Below are positions 1 through 7,036 of a stretch of DNA of 7,036 nt, one piece after another. The stretch's first letter is position 1; every line of letters starts with the position of its first letter. A program made the translations under genes and the position numbers. The stretch is from positions 1 to 7,036 of the forward strand of contig JAICPQ010000145.1 of assembly GCA_025929745.1 (NCBI GenBank), read 5' to 3'. The notes beneath the pieces were generated by a model that was given only the letters and a program-made list of their open reading frames with translations, made no database searches and had not been told where the DNA came from. The stretch comes from Burkholderiales bacterium. Lineage in GTDB: Bacteria > Pseudomonadota > Gammaproteobacteria > Burkholderiales > SG8-39.

Positions 1-775
1 AGACGTGAAGCGCCAGTCGGCGAACGTCTACCGCATGAAGCTTCTCGGCGCTCAGGTGATCCCAGTCGAGTCCGGTTCGAAGACGCTGAAGGACGCGCTG
101 AACGAGGCGATGCGCGACTGGGTCACCAACGTCGACGACACCTTCTACATCATCGGCACGGTGGCCGGACCGCATCCGTATCCGATGATGGTGCGCGACT
201 TCCAGTCAGTGATCGGCGAGGAGTGCCTTACGCAGATGCCCGAGCTCGCCGGCCGCCAGCCCGACGCGGTGATTGCGTGCGTCGGCGGCGGCTCCAACGC
301 GATGGGCATCTTCTTCCCCTACATTAGCCACGAGAAAGTGCGCCTGATCGGTGTCGAAGCCGCGGGCGAAGGCTTGTCCACCGGCAGGCACGCGGCGTCG
401 CTCTGCGCCGGAAGGCCGGGCGTCCTCCACGGCAACCGTACCTATCTGCTTCAGGACGCGAACGGGCAGATCACCGAGACGCACTCGATCTCGGCCGGGC
501 TCGACTACCCCGGCGTCGGCCCTGAGCACGCCTGGCTCAAGGATTCGAAGCGCGCGGAATACGTTGCGGTGAGCGATGAGGATGCGCTGCGTGCTTTTCA
601 TGATCTCTGTCGCGACGAAGGCATCATCCCGGCGCTCGAGTCGGCGCATGCTGTCGCGCACGCGATGAAGATCGCGCCGTCAATGGGCAAGGACGCCATC
701 CTGCTTGTCAACCTGTCCGGGCGCGGCGACAAGGATATGCACACCGTCGCGGAGCGCATGGGGATCAAGTTCTGA
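1..775 (+). CDS. trpB: Tryptophan synthase beta chain, 3' part (5' end outside window)
   Basis: The pyridoxal-phosphate subunit of tryptophan synthase joins indole and L-serine to make L-tryptophan in the cytoplasm, working as an alpha2-beta2 complex with TrpA. The reading frame is already open at base 2 and gives 257 residues before the TGA at 773-775. From recall of the roughly 400-residue family, about 140 N-terminal residues, including the PLP-binding lysine, lie left of the window. Visible family marks are AGPHPYP, the PLP-phosphate loop GGGSN (bases 284-298), SISAGLDYPGVGPEHA, the EGIIPALESAHA segment and the C-terminal NLSGRGDKD, whose serine contacts the PLP ring nitrogen in known structures. 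There is no frameshift or missing motif. The GTG at base 5 is internal, not a start. trpA follows after 2 bases, as expected for subunits made in equal amounts. Confidence 0.97.
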   Translation, partial: DVKRQSANVYRMKLLGAQVIPVESGSKTLKDALNEAMRDWVTNVDDTFYIIGTVAGPHPYPMMVRDFQSVIGEECLTQMPELAGRQPDAVIACVGGGSNAMGIFFPYISHEKVRLIGVEAAGEGLSTGRHAASLCAGRPGVLHGNRTYLLQDANGQITETHSISAGLDYPGVGPEHAWLKDSKRAEYVAVSDEDALRAFHDLCRDEGIIPALESAHAVAHAMKIAPSMGKDAILLVNLSGRGDKDMHTVAERMGIKF

Positions 776-777
776 CG

Positions 778-1574
778 ATGTCGCGCATCCAGGTCCGCTT
801 CGAGCGGCTGGCGCGCGAAAAGCGCAAGGCGCTCATCCCCTACATCGCAGCCGGTGATCCGCATCCGTCACTGACCGTGCCGCTGATGCGCGGTCTGGTT
901 GAGGCGGGCGCCGACATCCTTGAGCTCGGCGTGCCGTTTTCCGATCCAATGGCCGACGGCCCCGTGATCCAGCGCGCCGGCGAGCGCGCGCTCAAGCATG
1001 GGGTCGGTCTTTCCGACGTCCTGCGCTTCGTAGCCGAATTCCGAAAAGATGACAAGAACACCCCTGTCGTGCTGATGGGCTACGCCAATCCGATCGAGGC
1101 GATGGGCATTGAGAAGTTCATCGCGGCAGCAAAAGCCGCCGACATCGACGGCGTCATCGTGGTCGACTATCCGCCCGAGGAATGCGAATCCTTCGCCGCC
1201 GCGGCGAAGACGCAGGGCATCGATCCGATTTTTCTGCTGGCGCCTACCTCGACAGAGCAGCGCATCGAGCAGGTCGCGCGCGTGGGCAGCGGCTACCTCT
1301 ATTACGTGTCGCTGCGCGGCGTGACCGGCGCGGGCCACCTCGACTTCTCGGAAGTCACGGCCCGCATCCCGAAGATCCGCGCGGCGACGCGCCTGCCCAT
1401 CGGCGTGGGTTTCGGCATCCGCGATGCGCAATCGGCGCGCAGGGTGGCCGAGTGCGCGGACGCGGTGGTGATCGGCAGTCGTATCATCCAGGAAATCGAA
1501 GCCGGGGCCGCCGACGGTGCGGTGGCGCGGGTCAAGGCGTTCTTGAAGCCGATCAGGGAGGCGTTGGACGCGAG

Positions 1575-1578
<4 letters not shown>
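778..1578 (+). CDS. trpA: Tryptophan synthase alpha chain
   Basis: TrpA cleaves indole-3-glycerol phosphate to indole and glyceraldehyde 3-phosphate and passes indole through a tunnel to TrpB. The 266-residue protein has the normal length for this TIM-barrel family. The catalytic pair is intact: Glu49 in DILELGVPFSDP and Asp60 in MADGP, at the same numbers as in the enterobacterial enzyme. The active-site loop reads SLRGVTGAG (about residues 178-186, with Arg180 and Thr183). The phosphate site is GVGFGI (209-214) plus VIGSRI (231-236). The ATG at 778 lies 2 bases after the trpB stop and gives the standard N-terminus, in which FERLAREKRKALIPYIAAGDP follows a few residues in. The ribosome site is weak (GGGGA at 760-764, 13 bases upstream), so coupling to trpB is likely. 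The stop overlaps the accD start as ATGA. Confidence 0.98.
1555..1561 (+). promoter_or_regulatory. Probable ribosome binding site of accD
   Basis: AGGGAGG lies inside the 3' end of trpA, 13 bases before the accD ATG at 1575. It is a strong anti-Shine-Dalgarno match at slightly longer than ideal spacing. It supports independent loading of ribosomes on accD in addition to coupling through the ATGA overlap. The call rests on sequence match only. Confidence 0.45.
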
Positions 1579-2446
<868 letters not shown>

Positions 2447-2450
<4 letters not shown>

Positions 2451-3982
2451 CGCTTCTCGCGGAGGTGGTGCGCGTGTCCGCCGCCGTGGCGGCGACGTCC
2501 GGCCGGTTGGAGAAAACGCGGCTCATCGCCGAATGCCTGCGCGCGCTTGAGCCGGGCGAAGTGGAGATCGCGCTGCCGTATCTCAGCGGCGATATGCGCC
2601 AGGGAAAGCTCACCGTCGGCTCTGCCACGCTGCGCGCGGTCATGGGCGCCGCGGCAGCAGCGCCCAGCCTGACTTTGCACGACGTCGACACCGCGCTTAC
2701 GGCGCTCAAAAGCGTAAAGGGCAAGGGATCGGCGGCGGCGCGACAAGCTCGCCTCAACGAGCTCTTCTCAAGAGCCACGGCGGAGGAGCAGGACTTTCTG
2801 CTGCGGCTCATGGTGGGCGAGTTGCGCCAGGGCGCGCTGGAAGGCGTGATGCTAGATGCGGTCGCCGCGGCGGCGAATCTGCAGCCCGCTGAAGTGCGGC
2901 GCGCGGCGACCTTTGCCGGCGGCATCCCGCAGGTCGCAAGAGCGGCGCTCGCCGGCGGGCGCACCGCGCTCGAGCAGTTCGCGATCCGGCTCATGCAGCC
3001 CGTGCTGCCGATGCTCGCCCAGCCCTGCGAGGACGTGGAAACGGCGCTCGGCGCCCTCGGCACCGCGCTCTTCGAATGGAAGCTGGACGGCGCACGCGTG
3101 CAGGTCCACAAAGCGGGCGACGAGATCCGCGTGTTCACGCGTAACCTGAACGACGTGACCGCCGCGGTTCCTGAAGTCACAGCGGCTCTCCGGGGCGTTT
3201 CTTCTTCGCTCATTCTGGACGGGGAGGTGATCGCGCTGCGCACCGACGGCCGGCCGCATCCGTTCCAGATCACGATGCGCCGCTTCAGCCGCAAGCTCGA
3301 GGTCGATGCGGTGCGCGGCGAGCTTCCGCTCTCGGTGTTCTTTTTCGACTGCCTGCTGCGCGACGGCGCGCCGCTCGTCGACCGCAGCGCGCGCGAGCGC
3401 CACGGCATCCTGCGCGAAGCGCTTCCCGCGCAATTGGTAACGCCGTCGCTTATCACCCGCGAGCGCGACGATGCCGAGCGCTTCTACCAGGAAGCGCTGG
3501 CGCGCGGGCACGAAGGCCTGATGGCCAAGGCGCTCGATGCGCCCTATGAAGCGGGGCGCCGCGGCGCAGGCTGGCTCAAGCTCAAGCGCGCGCACACGCT
3601 GGATCTTGTCGTCATCGCGGCCGAATGGGGCCACGGCCGCCGGCGCGGCTGGCTTTCCAACCTCCACCTCGGCGCGCGCGATCCCGCCAGCGGGGGCTTC
3701 GTCATGCTTGGCAAGACGTTCAAGGGTCTGACCGACGCCACGCTGGAATGGCAGACGCGCGAATTCCTCGCGCGCGAAGTGAGCCGCGACGAGTGGACGG
3801 TGTATCTGCGCCCCGAGCTCGTCGTCGAGATCGCCTTTAACGACGTGCAGGAAAGTCCGCACTATCCCGCAGGCATGGCGCTGCGTTTCGCGCGCCTCAA
3901 GGGCTACCGGCCGGACAAGCGGCCGGAGGAGGCCGACACCATCGACACCGTGCGCCAGATCTACGAGCGAAGCCTGTCGTGA
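2447..3982 (+). CDS. lig: ATP-dependent DNA ligase, LigB-like (DNA-binding, adenylation and OB domains)
   Basis: The product should seal 3'-OH/5'-phosphate nicks in DNA through an enzyme-AMP intermediate, using ATP rather than NAD. It has 511 residues. An N-terminal helical DNA-binding domain covers about 1-180. The nucleotidyltransferase domain follows with motif I KLDGAR (nucleophile Lys212, bases 3080-3082), FTRN (230-233), motif III LDGE (257-260), motif IIIa around FFFDCLLRDG (298-307), motif IV EGLMAK (356-361) and motif V WLKLKR (376-381). A C-terminal OB domain ends with motif VI RPDK (488-491). All catalytic residues are present, so it looks active. There is no signal peptide, and no LigD polymerase or phosphoesterase domain. 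Segments such as WGHGRRRGWLSNLHLGARDP match my recollection of mycobacterial LigB. GTG 2447 was chosen because LLAEVV and VAATSGRLEK then fall at the family's usual places. Gene overlaps on both sides are 4 bases (GTGA). Base composition looks like the neighbours'. The family call is secure; the physiological role (backup repair or stationary-phase repair) is unknown. Confidence 0.95.
2461..2465 (+). promoter_or_regulatory. GGAGG inside ligase start region; possible alternative start GTG 2474
   Basis: GGAGG sits 8 bases before an in-frame GTG at 2474, a better-spaced ribosome site than anything ahead of the GTG at 2447. Using it would remove nine residues (MTLLAEVVR) that look family-conserved. 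I therefore prefer 2447 with coupling from accD, but internal initiation giving a slightly shorter form cannot be excluded. Confidence 0.3.
3907..3926 (+). other. GC hairpin in 3' end of ligase gene
   Basis: CCGGCCG (3907-3913) and CGGCCGG (3920-3926) form a perfect 7-base-pair all-G/C stem with a 6-base GACAAG loop. It lies within the motif VI codons, about 50 bases before the folC start. There is no T-run after it, so it is not an intrinsic terminator. It may be chance in GC-rich coding sequence, or an mRNA structure influencing the message between the ligase and folC. The pairing is certain; a function is not shown. Confidence 0.3.
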
Positions 3983-5217
3983 GAACGCTGGAGGACTGGC
4001 TATCCTTCATCGAGCGCCAGCATCCAAACTCCATCGCGCTCGGACTTGAACGGGTCGCTGCGGTTTTCAAACGGATGCAGATTCGCCTGCAGTGTCCGGT
4101 CGTTACGGTGGGCGGAACGAACGGCAAGGGCTCGACCTGCGCGATGCTCGAATCGATCCTGCGCGCGGCGGGGCACCGCACGGGGCTTTACACGTCGCCC
4201 CACCTCCTTCGCTACAACGAGCGCGTGCGCGTCGCCGGCATCGAAGTCGAAGATGCGGCGCTGGTCGCGGGATTCGAAGCGGTCGAGAAAGCGCGCGGCG
4301 ACACGCCGCTGACCTACTTCGAATACGGCACGCTCGCCGCGCTGTGGCTTTTCCGCGACGTGGAAATCGCGGTGCTGGAAGTGGGACTGGGCGGTCGCCT
4401 CGATGCGGTGAACGTGCTGGATGCCAGCTGCGCCGTGCTCACGAGCGTCGACATCGACCATGTCGACTACCTCGGTCCGGATCGCGAGTCGATCGGCCGC
4501 GAGAAGGCTGGCATCTTCCGCGAAGGACGGCCGGCGGTCATCGCGGAGCCGAAGCCGCCGCGCTCGGTGCTCGAAGCGCCGGGAACGAAGCTCCTGTTCG
4601 GCCGGGACTTCGGCTTCAGCGCCGCAAGCAACCAGTGGAGCTATTGGGGTCCGCGCGGCAAACGCGCCGGTCTCGCCTATCCTGCCTTAAGGGGAAACTT
4701 GCAGATCAGAAACGCGGCTGCGGCGCTGTGCGCGCTCGACGCGCTCGAGTTTCCGATCACCATGCAGGACGTGCGGCGCGGCCTTGCGGAAGTCACGCTG
4801 CCCGCGCGCTTTCAGGTCGTGCCGGGCCGGCCGCAGGTGATCCTCGATGTCGCGCACAACGTCGAAGCGGCGCGCACCCTGGCCGAGAACCTGGCGGCGT
4901 CGGGATTCGCACCGGAGACGATCGCGGTGTGCGGCATGCTGCGCGATAAGGACATGGGCGGCGTGCTCGGCGCGCTTGCGCCGCGCGTGACGCGCTGGCA
5001 CTTCGCTTCACTTTCCGGGCCGCGCGCGGCGAGCGCGGCAGAACTTAGAGCCGCGGCGCCTTCCCTCACCGGGGAATGCTTTGCGTCGCCGAGCGCGGCC
5101 TTCGCGGCAGCGCTCGAGCGCGCGCAGGAGGGTGATAAGATCGTCGTGTTCGGTTCCTTCCTGACCGTCGGCGAAGTGATGGGATGGCTCAAGAACAACA
5201 AAACGTCGAAACGCTGA
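3979..5217 (+). CDS. folC: Bifunctional folylpolyglutamate synthase / dihydrofolate synthase
   Basis: FolC adds L-glutamate to dihydropteroate to form dihydrofolate, then extends the gamma-glutamyl tail of tetrahydrofolates, using ATP in the cytoplasm. The 412-residue protein has the normal Mur-ligase-like layout: P-loop GTNGKGS (46-52), YTSPHL (71-76), LEVGLGGRLDAVN (133-145), SVDIDHVDYLG (156-166), EKAGIFR (175-181), and a C-terminal domain with LDVAHN (289-294) and FGSFLTVGEV (391-400). Nothing essential is missing. GTG 3979 was chosen because TLEDWLSFIERQHP then starts right where family members start. It overlaps the ligase stop as GTGA. Only a weak GAGCGA (3965-3970) precedes it, so translation probably depends on coupling to the ligase gene. 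The 3' end overlaps dedD by 34 bases in another frame. Folates made here are cofactors for later purine steps of the pathway that PurF opens. Confidence 0.97.
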   Translation: MRTLEDWLSFIERQHPNSIALGLERVAAVFKRMQIRLQCPVVTVGGTNGKGSTCAMLESILRAAGHRTGLYTSPHLLRYNERVRVAGIEVEDAALVAGFEAVEKARGDTPLTYFEYGTLAALWLFRDVEIAVLEVGLGGRLDAVNVLDASCAVLTSVDIDHVDYLGPDRESIGREKAGIFREGRPAVIAEPKPPRSVLEAPGTKLLFGRDFGFSAASNQWSYWGPRGKRAGLAYPALRGNLQIRNAAAALCALDALEFPITMQDVRRGLAEVTLPARFQVVPGRPQVILDVAHNVEAARTLAENLAASGFAPETIAVCGMLRDKDMGGVLGALAPRVTRWHFASLSGPRAASAAELRAAAPSLTGECFASPSAAFAAALERAQEGDKIVVFGSFLTVGEVMGWLKNNKTSKR

Positions 5218-5603
5218 AGCGCAGGGGAAGGAGGCGGCTGGTCGGTGCGCTGGCACTCGTGCTGGCCGCGGTGATCGTGCTTCCCATGGTCTTCGATCCG
5301 GAGCCGCGCGGTACCGGCTCCACGGTAAACGTGCGCATTCCGGGCGAGGACGAGACGCCGTTCGCGCCGAAGCTTCCCGCCAAGAAAAGCGAGGAGTACG
5401 TCGTCCAGGTCGGCGCCTTCGCCAATCCGCAGGCCGTGCTCGCCCAACTGGATTCCGCGAAGATTCCGCACTACACCGAGAAGATTCAGAGCAATCTCAC
5501 GCGCGTGCGCGCCGGACCGTTTGCGACGCGCGAGGCGGCGCAAAAAGCGCACGAGCAGCTGAAGAGCCTGGGCTTCGAGCCGGGCGCCGTGGCGCAGAAA
5601 TGA
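5184..5603 (+). CDS. dedD: SPOR-domain inner membrane protein, DedD-like, short form
   Basis: Proteins of this kind bind denuded septal peptidoglycan through the SPOR domain and take part in cell division; DedD of E. coli is the positional equivalent. The 139-residue product has a short basic cytoplasmic N-terminus (LKRRGRRR, 11-18), one membrane segment (about 19-37, LVGALALVLAAVIVLPMVF), a periplasmic linker of only about 30 residues, and a SPOR domain from EEYVVQVGAFA (about 70) to the C-terminus, including VRAGPF and the LKSLGFEPG end. The usual length is about 200 residues or more, so the linker is reduced while anchor and SPOR are kept. ATG 5184 is supported by this topology and lies inside the folC 3' end. 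The purine-rich AGGGGAAGGAGG at 5223-5234 encodes the arginine cluster and is not needed as a ribosome site. The stop overlaps cvpA as ATGA. Confidence 0.9.
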   Translation: MAQEQQNVETLKRRGRRRLVGALALVLAAVIVLPMVFDPEPRGTGSTVNVRIPGEDETPFAPKLPAKKSEEYVVQVGAFANPQAVLAQLDSAKIPHYTEKIQSNLTRVRAGPFATREAAQKAHEQLKSLGFEPGAVAQK

Positions 5604-6088
5604 CCTGGCTCGATTACGGCGTCATCGCGGTGCTCGTGCTCTCGATCGCCTGGGGCGCGTGGCGCGGCTTCGTGCACGAGGTGCTTTCGCTTGCCGGCTG
5701 GATCATGGCTTTCATCGCCGCGAACCTCCTGGCGACGCCTCTTGCGGAAAGCTTTCCCGCCAATATGCGCCCTGAATTCCGTGTGGTGGGCGCGTTCGCT
5801 GCCGTCTTCATCGGCACGCTGGTGCTCACCGCGCTCCTGACCGCGCTGGTCACCAAGGTCGTGCGCGTCTCGGTGCTGCAAAACCTCGACCGCTGGCTCG
5901 GCGCGCTTTTTGGCCTGCTACGCGGACTGGTGCTGATCGTCGCCTTCGCGCTGATCGCCGGCCTGACACCGCTGCCGCGCAGCCCCGCCTGGACGAATTC
6001 GGGCACAGGCTATTCGCTGGCGCAGACGGCGATCCAGCTCAAGCCCTGGCTGCCGCCGGCGCTCGCCAACCGCTTGAAATATAATTAG
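5600..6088 (+). CDS. cvpA: CvpA family membrane protein (colicin V production protein)
   Basis: CvpA is an inner-membrane protein first named for its need in colicin V production and later linked to envelope stress tolerance; its biochemical activity is not established. The 162-residue product has four predicted membrane segments at about 5-19, 28-46, 62-88 and 101-121. It carries the family signatures WGAWRGFVHEVLSLAGW (18-34) and LDRWLGALFGLLRG (96-109). The length is normal. ATG 5600 overlaps the dedD stop as ATGA with no clear ribosome site, indicating translational coupling. It directly precedes purF, as in most proteobacteria. The tail codons (LKYN, ending TAG 6086-6088) form an AT-rich patch containing TATAAT, discussed as a possible purF promoter. 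Confidence 0.95.
   Translation: MTWLDYGVIAVLVLSIAWGAWRGFVHEVLSLAGWIMAFIAANLLATPLAESFPANMRPEFRVVGAFAAVFIGTLVLTALLTALVTKVVRVSVLQNLDRWLGALFGLLRGLVLIVAFALIAGLTPLPRSPAWTNSGTGYSLAQTAIQLKPWLPPALANRLKYN
6080..6085 (+). promoter_or_regulatory. Candidate -10 box (TATAAT) upstream of purF
   Basis: A perfect TATAAT overlaps the last two sense codons of cvpA, 32 bases before the purF ATG, in the one AT-rich patch of this GC-rich window. A transcript from it would start near 6091-6093 and carry a roughly 25-base leader that includes the purF ribosome site. No -35 hexamer is recognisable 16-18 bases upstream, where the sequence is GC-rich, and there is no extended -10 TG at the right spacing. I see no clear PurR-type operator. 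This is weak support only. Confidence 0.25.
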
Positions 6089-6101
6089 CCGTTAACCACA
6101 T

Positions 6102-6106
6102 AGGGA
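6102..6106 (+). promoter_or_regulatory. Ribosome binding site of purF
   Basis: AGGGA lies 10 bases before the ATG at 6117, within the 28-base cvpA-purF gap. It is the most conventional start region in the window and fits purF being translated independently of the coupled genes upstream. Confidence 0.5.
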
Positions 6107-6116
6107 AAACCATCCC

Positions 6117-7036
6117 ATGTGCGGGATTCTCGGAATCGTCGCCCGTTCCCCCGTCAATCAGCTGCTCTACGACGGGCTGCTGCTGCTCCAGCACCGTGGT
6201 CAGGACGCCGCGGGCATCGTCACGGCCGAGCGCAACTCGTTCCACATGCACAAGGCGCCCGGCATGGTGCGCGACGTGTTCCGCACCCGGAACATGCGCT
6301 CGCTCCCGGGAAACATCGGCATCGCGCATTGCCGCTACCCCACCGCAGGCTCGGCTTTCAATGCCGCCGAGGCGCAGCCGTTCTACGTGAATTCGCCGTT
6401 CGGCATCGTCCTTGGCCACAACGGCAACCTGACGAACTCCGATCAGCTGAAGGACGAGATGTTCCGTACGGATCTCAGGCACATCAACACGGGATCGGAC
6501 TCCGAAGTGCTCGTCAACGTGCTAGCGCACGAGCTGGAGAAGGCTTCGGTCAAGCTACGTCTCGATGCGCCGACCATTTTCCGAGCGGTGGCGAACGTGC
6601 ATCGCCGCGTGCGCGGCGCGTACGCGGTCGTCGCGATGATCGCCGGCTACGGCGTGCTCGCCTTTCGCGACCCCTACGGGATCCGGCCCGCGGTCATCGG
6701 CTACAACGAGACCGACGCCGGCACCGAATACATGGTGGCCTCCGAGTCCGTAGCGGTCGATGCGCTCGGCTTCCGCGTGCTGCGCGACATCGGCCCGGGT
6801 GAAGCGGTGTTCATCGACGAGGACGGCAACTTCCATAGCCAGCAGTGCGCGTCGCACGCAAGCCTTAATCCCTGCATCTTCGAATACGTCTACCTCGCGC
6901 GGCCCGATTCGCTGATCGACGGCGCCTCGGTCTACGAATCGCGCTTGAACATGGGCGAAGCGCTCGCCGCGAAGATCCGGCGCCACTACCGGCACCTCGC
7001 GATCGACGTCGTGATCCCGATCCCGGATTCGAGCCG
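6117..7036 (+). CDS. purF: Amidophosphoribosyltransferase, N-terminal part (3' end outside window)
   Basis: PurF makes 5-phosphoribosylamine from PRPP and glutamine, the first committed step of purine synthesis. The window holds 306 full codons of an enzyme usually near 500 residues. The Ntn-type glutaminase domain is essentially complete: Cys2 (the catalytic N-terminal cysteine after Met removal) in MCGILGI, QHRGQDAAG (25-33), HCRYPTAG (71-78), GHNGNLTN (100-107, oxyanion hole) and GSDSE (126-130). FRDPYGIRP (183-191), the VASESVA segment and CIFEYVYLARPDS (253-265) follow. The window ends in VIPIPDSS at the entry to the phosphoribosyltransferase domain, so the PRPP loop is not visible. Because Cys directly follows the start Met there is no propeptide, as in E. 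coli and unlike the Bacillus enzyme. The frame is open through the right edge. Confidence 0.97.
   Translation, partial: MCGILGIVARSPVNQLLYDGLLLLQHRGQDAAGIVTAERNSFHMHKAPGMVRDVFRTRNMRSLPGNIGIAHCRYPTAGSAFNAAEAQPFYVNSPFGIVLGHNGNLTNSDQLKDEMFRTDLRHINTGSDSEVLVNVLAHELEKASVKLRLDAPTIFRAVANVHRRVRGAYAVVAMIAGYGVLAFRDPYGIRPAVIGYNETDAGTEYMVASESVAVDALGFRVLRDIGPGEAVFIDEDGNFHSQQCASHASLNPCIFEYVYLARPDSLIDGASVYESRLNMGEALAAKIRRHYRHLAIDVVIPIPDSS

Noticed and set aside
1182..1574. Upstream extension of the accD frame to 1182
   Set aside because: It lies inside trpA in a different frame and has shadow-type composition. The AccD N-terminus and the ATGA overlap fix the start at 1575.
4092..4949. Plus-strand open frame of 285 codons inside folC
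   Set aside because: It is an alternative-frame shadow of folC, with low-complexity Arg/Gly/Ala composition and no motif.
5223..5234. AGGGGAAGGAGG as a ribosome site for a shorter dedD
   Set aside because: No in-frame start follows at useful spacing. The bases encode the basic residues preceding the membrane segment, which the protein needs for topology.
5300..5321. Inverted repeat GGAGCCG / CGGCTCC with 8-base loop in dedD
   Set aside because: It lies in the linker-coding part with no T-run. A 7-base stem is easily met by chance in DNA this GC-rich, and nothing around it suggests a site.
6119..6802. Plus-strand open frame of 227 codons inside purF
   Set aside because: The true purF frame starts at 6117 and shows all glutaminase motifs. 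This frame is its shadow.

Overview
The window is a GC-rich, tightly packed, single-strand stretch of bacterial chromosome in which essentially every base codes on the + strand. The order is trpB (3' part), trpA, accD, an ATP-dependent DNA ligase, folC, a dedD-like SPOR gene, cvpA and purF (5' part). The trpB-trpA-accD-folC-dedD-cvpA-purF order is the arrangement I associate with Betaproteobacteria. E. coli has only the accD-folC-dedD-cvpA-purF half. The high GC, the YYVSLRGVTGAG form of TrpA and the E. coli-type PurF fit a betaproteobacterium, possibly an environmental lineage. Genus cannot be read from this sequence.

Layout. Bases 1-1578 hold the two tryptophan synthase subunits, beta (start lost off the left edge) and alpha (complete). 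Bases 1575-2450 hold the carboxyltransferase beta subunit of acetyl-CoA carboxylase. Bases 2447-3982 hold a complete 511-residue ATP-dependent DNA ligase with all nucleotidyltransferase motifs. Bases 3979-5217 hold FolC, 5184-5603 a compact membrane-anchored SPOR protein, 5600-6088 the membrane protein CvpA, and 6117-7036 the glutaminase half of PurF, cut by the right edge. The only non-coding gaps are 2 bases (trpB/trpA) and 28 bases (cvpA/purF). There are no gene-free stretches over 300 bases, and I saw no tRNA, rRNA, CRISPR array, insertion sequence or convincing terminator.

Gene coupling. Four junctions are 4-base start/stop overlaps (ATGA at 1575, GTGA at 2447, GTGA at 3979, ATGA at 5600) and one is a 34-base overlap (folC/dedD). 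This argues for one translationally coupled polycistronic message from trpBA to cvpA. A weak candidate promoter (a perfect TATAAT inside the end of cvpA) could give purF an extra start. The metabolic genes supply tryptophan, malonyl-CoA, folylpolyglutamates and the first purine intermediate, all growth-linked biosynthesis.

The unusual element is the DNA ligase between accD and folC, normally adjacent genes. It resembles the LigB-type ATP-dependent ligases I know from Actinobacteria, with no Ku gene or LigD nuclease/polymerase domains nearby. It sits in the operon with no scar, using 4-base GTGA junctions on both sides. I do not see a wholly new multi-gene system here; the ligase insertion is the observation worth following.
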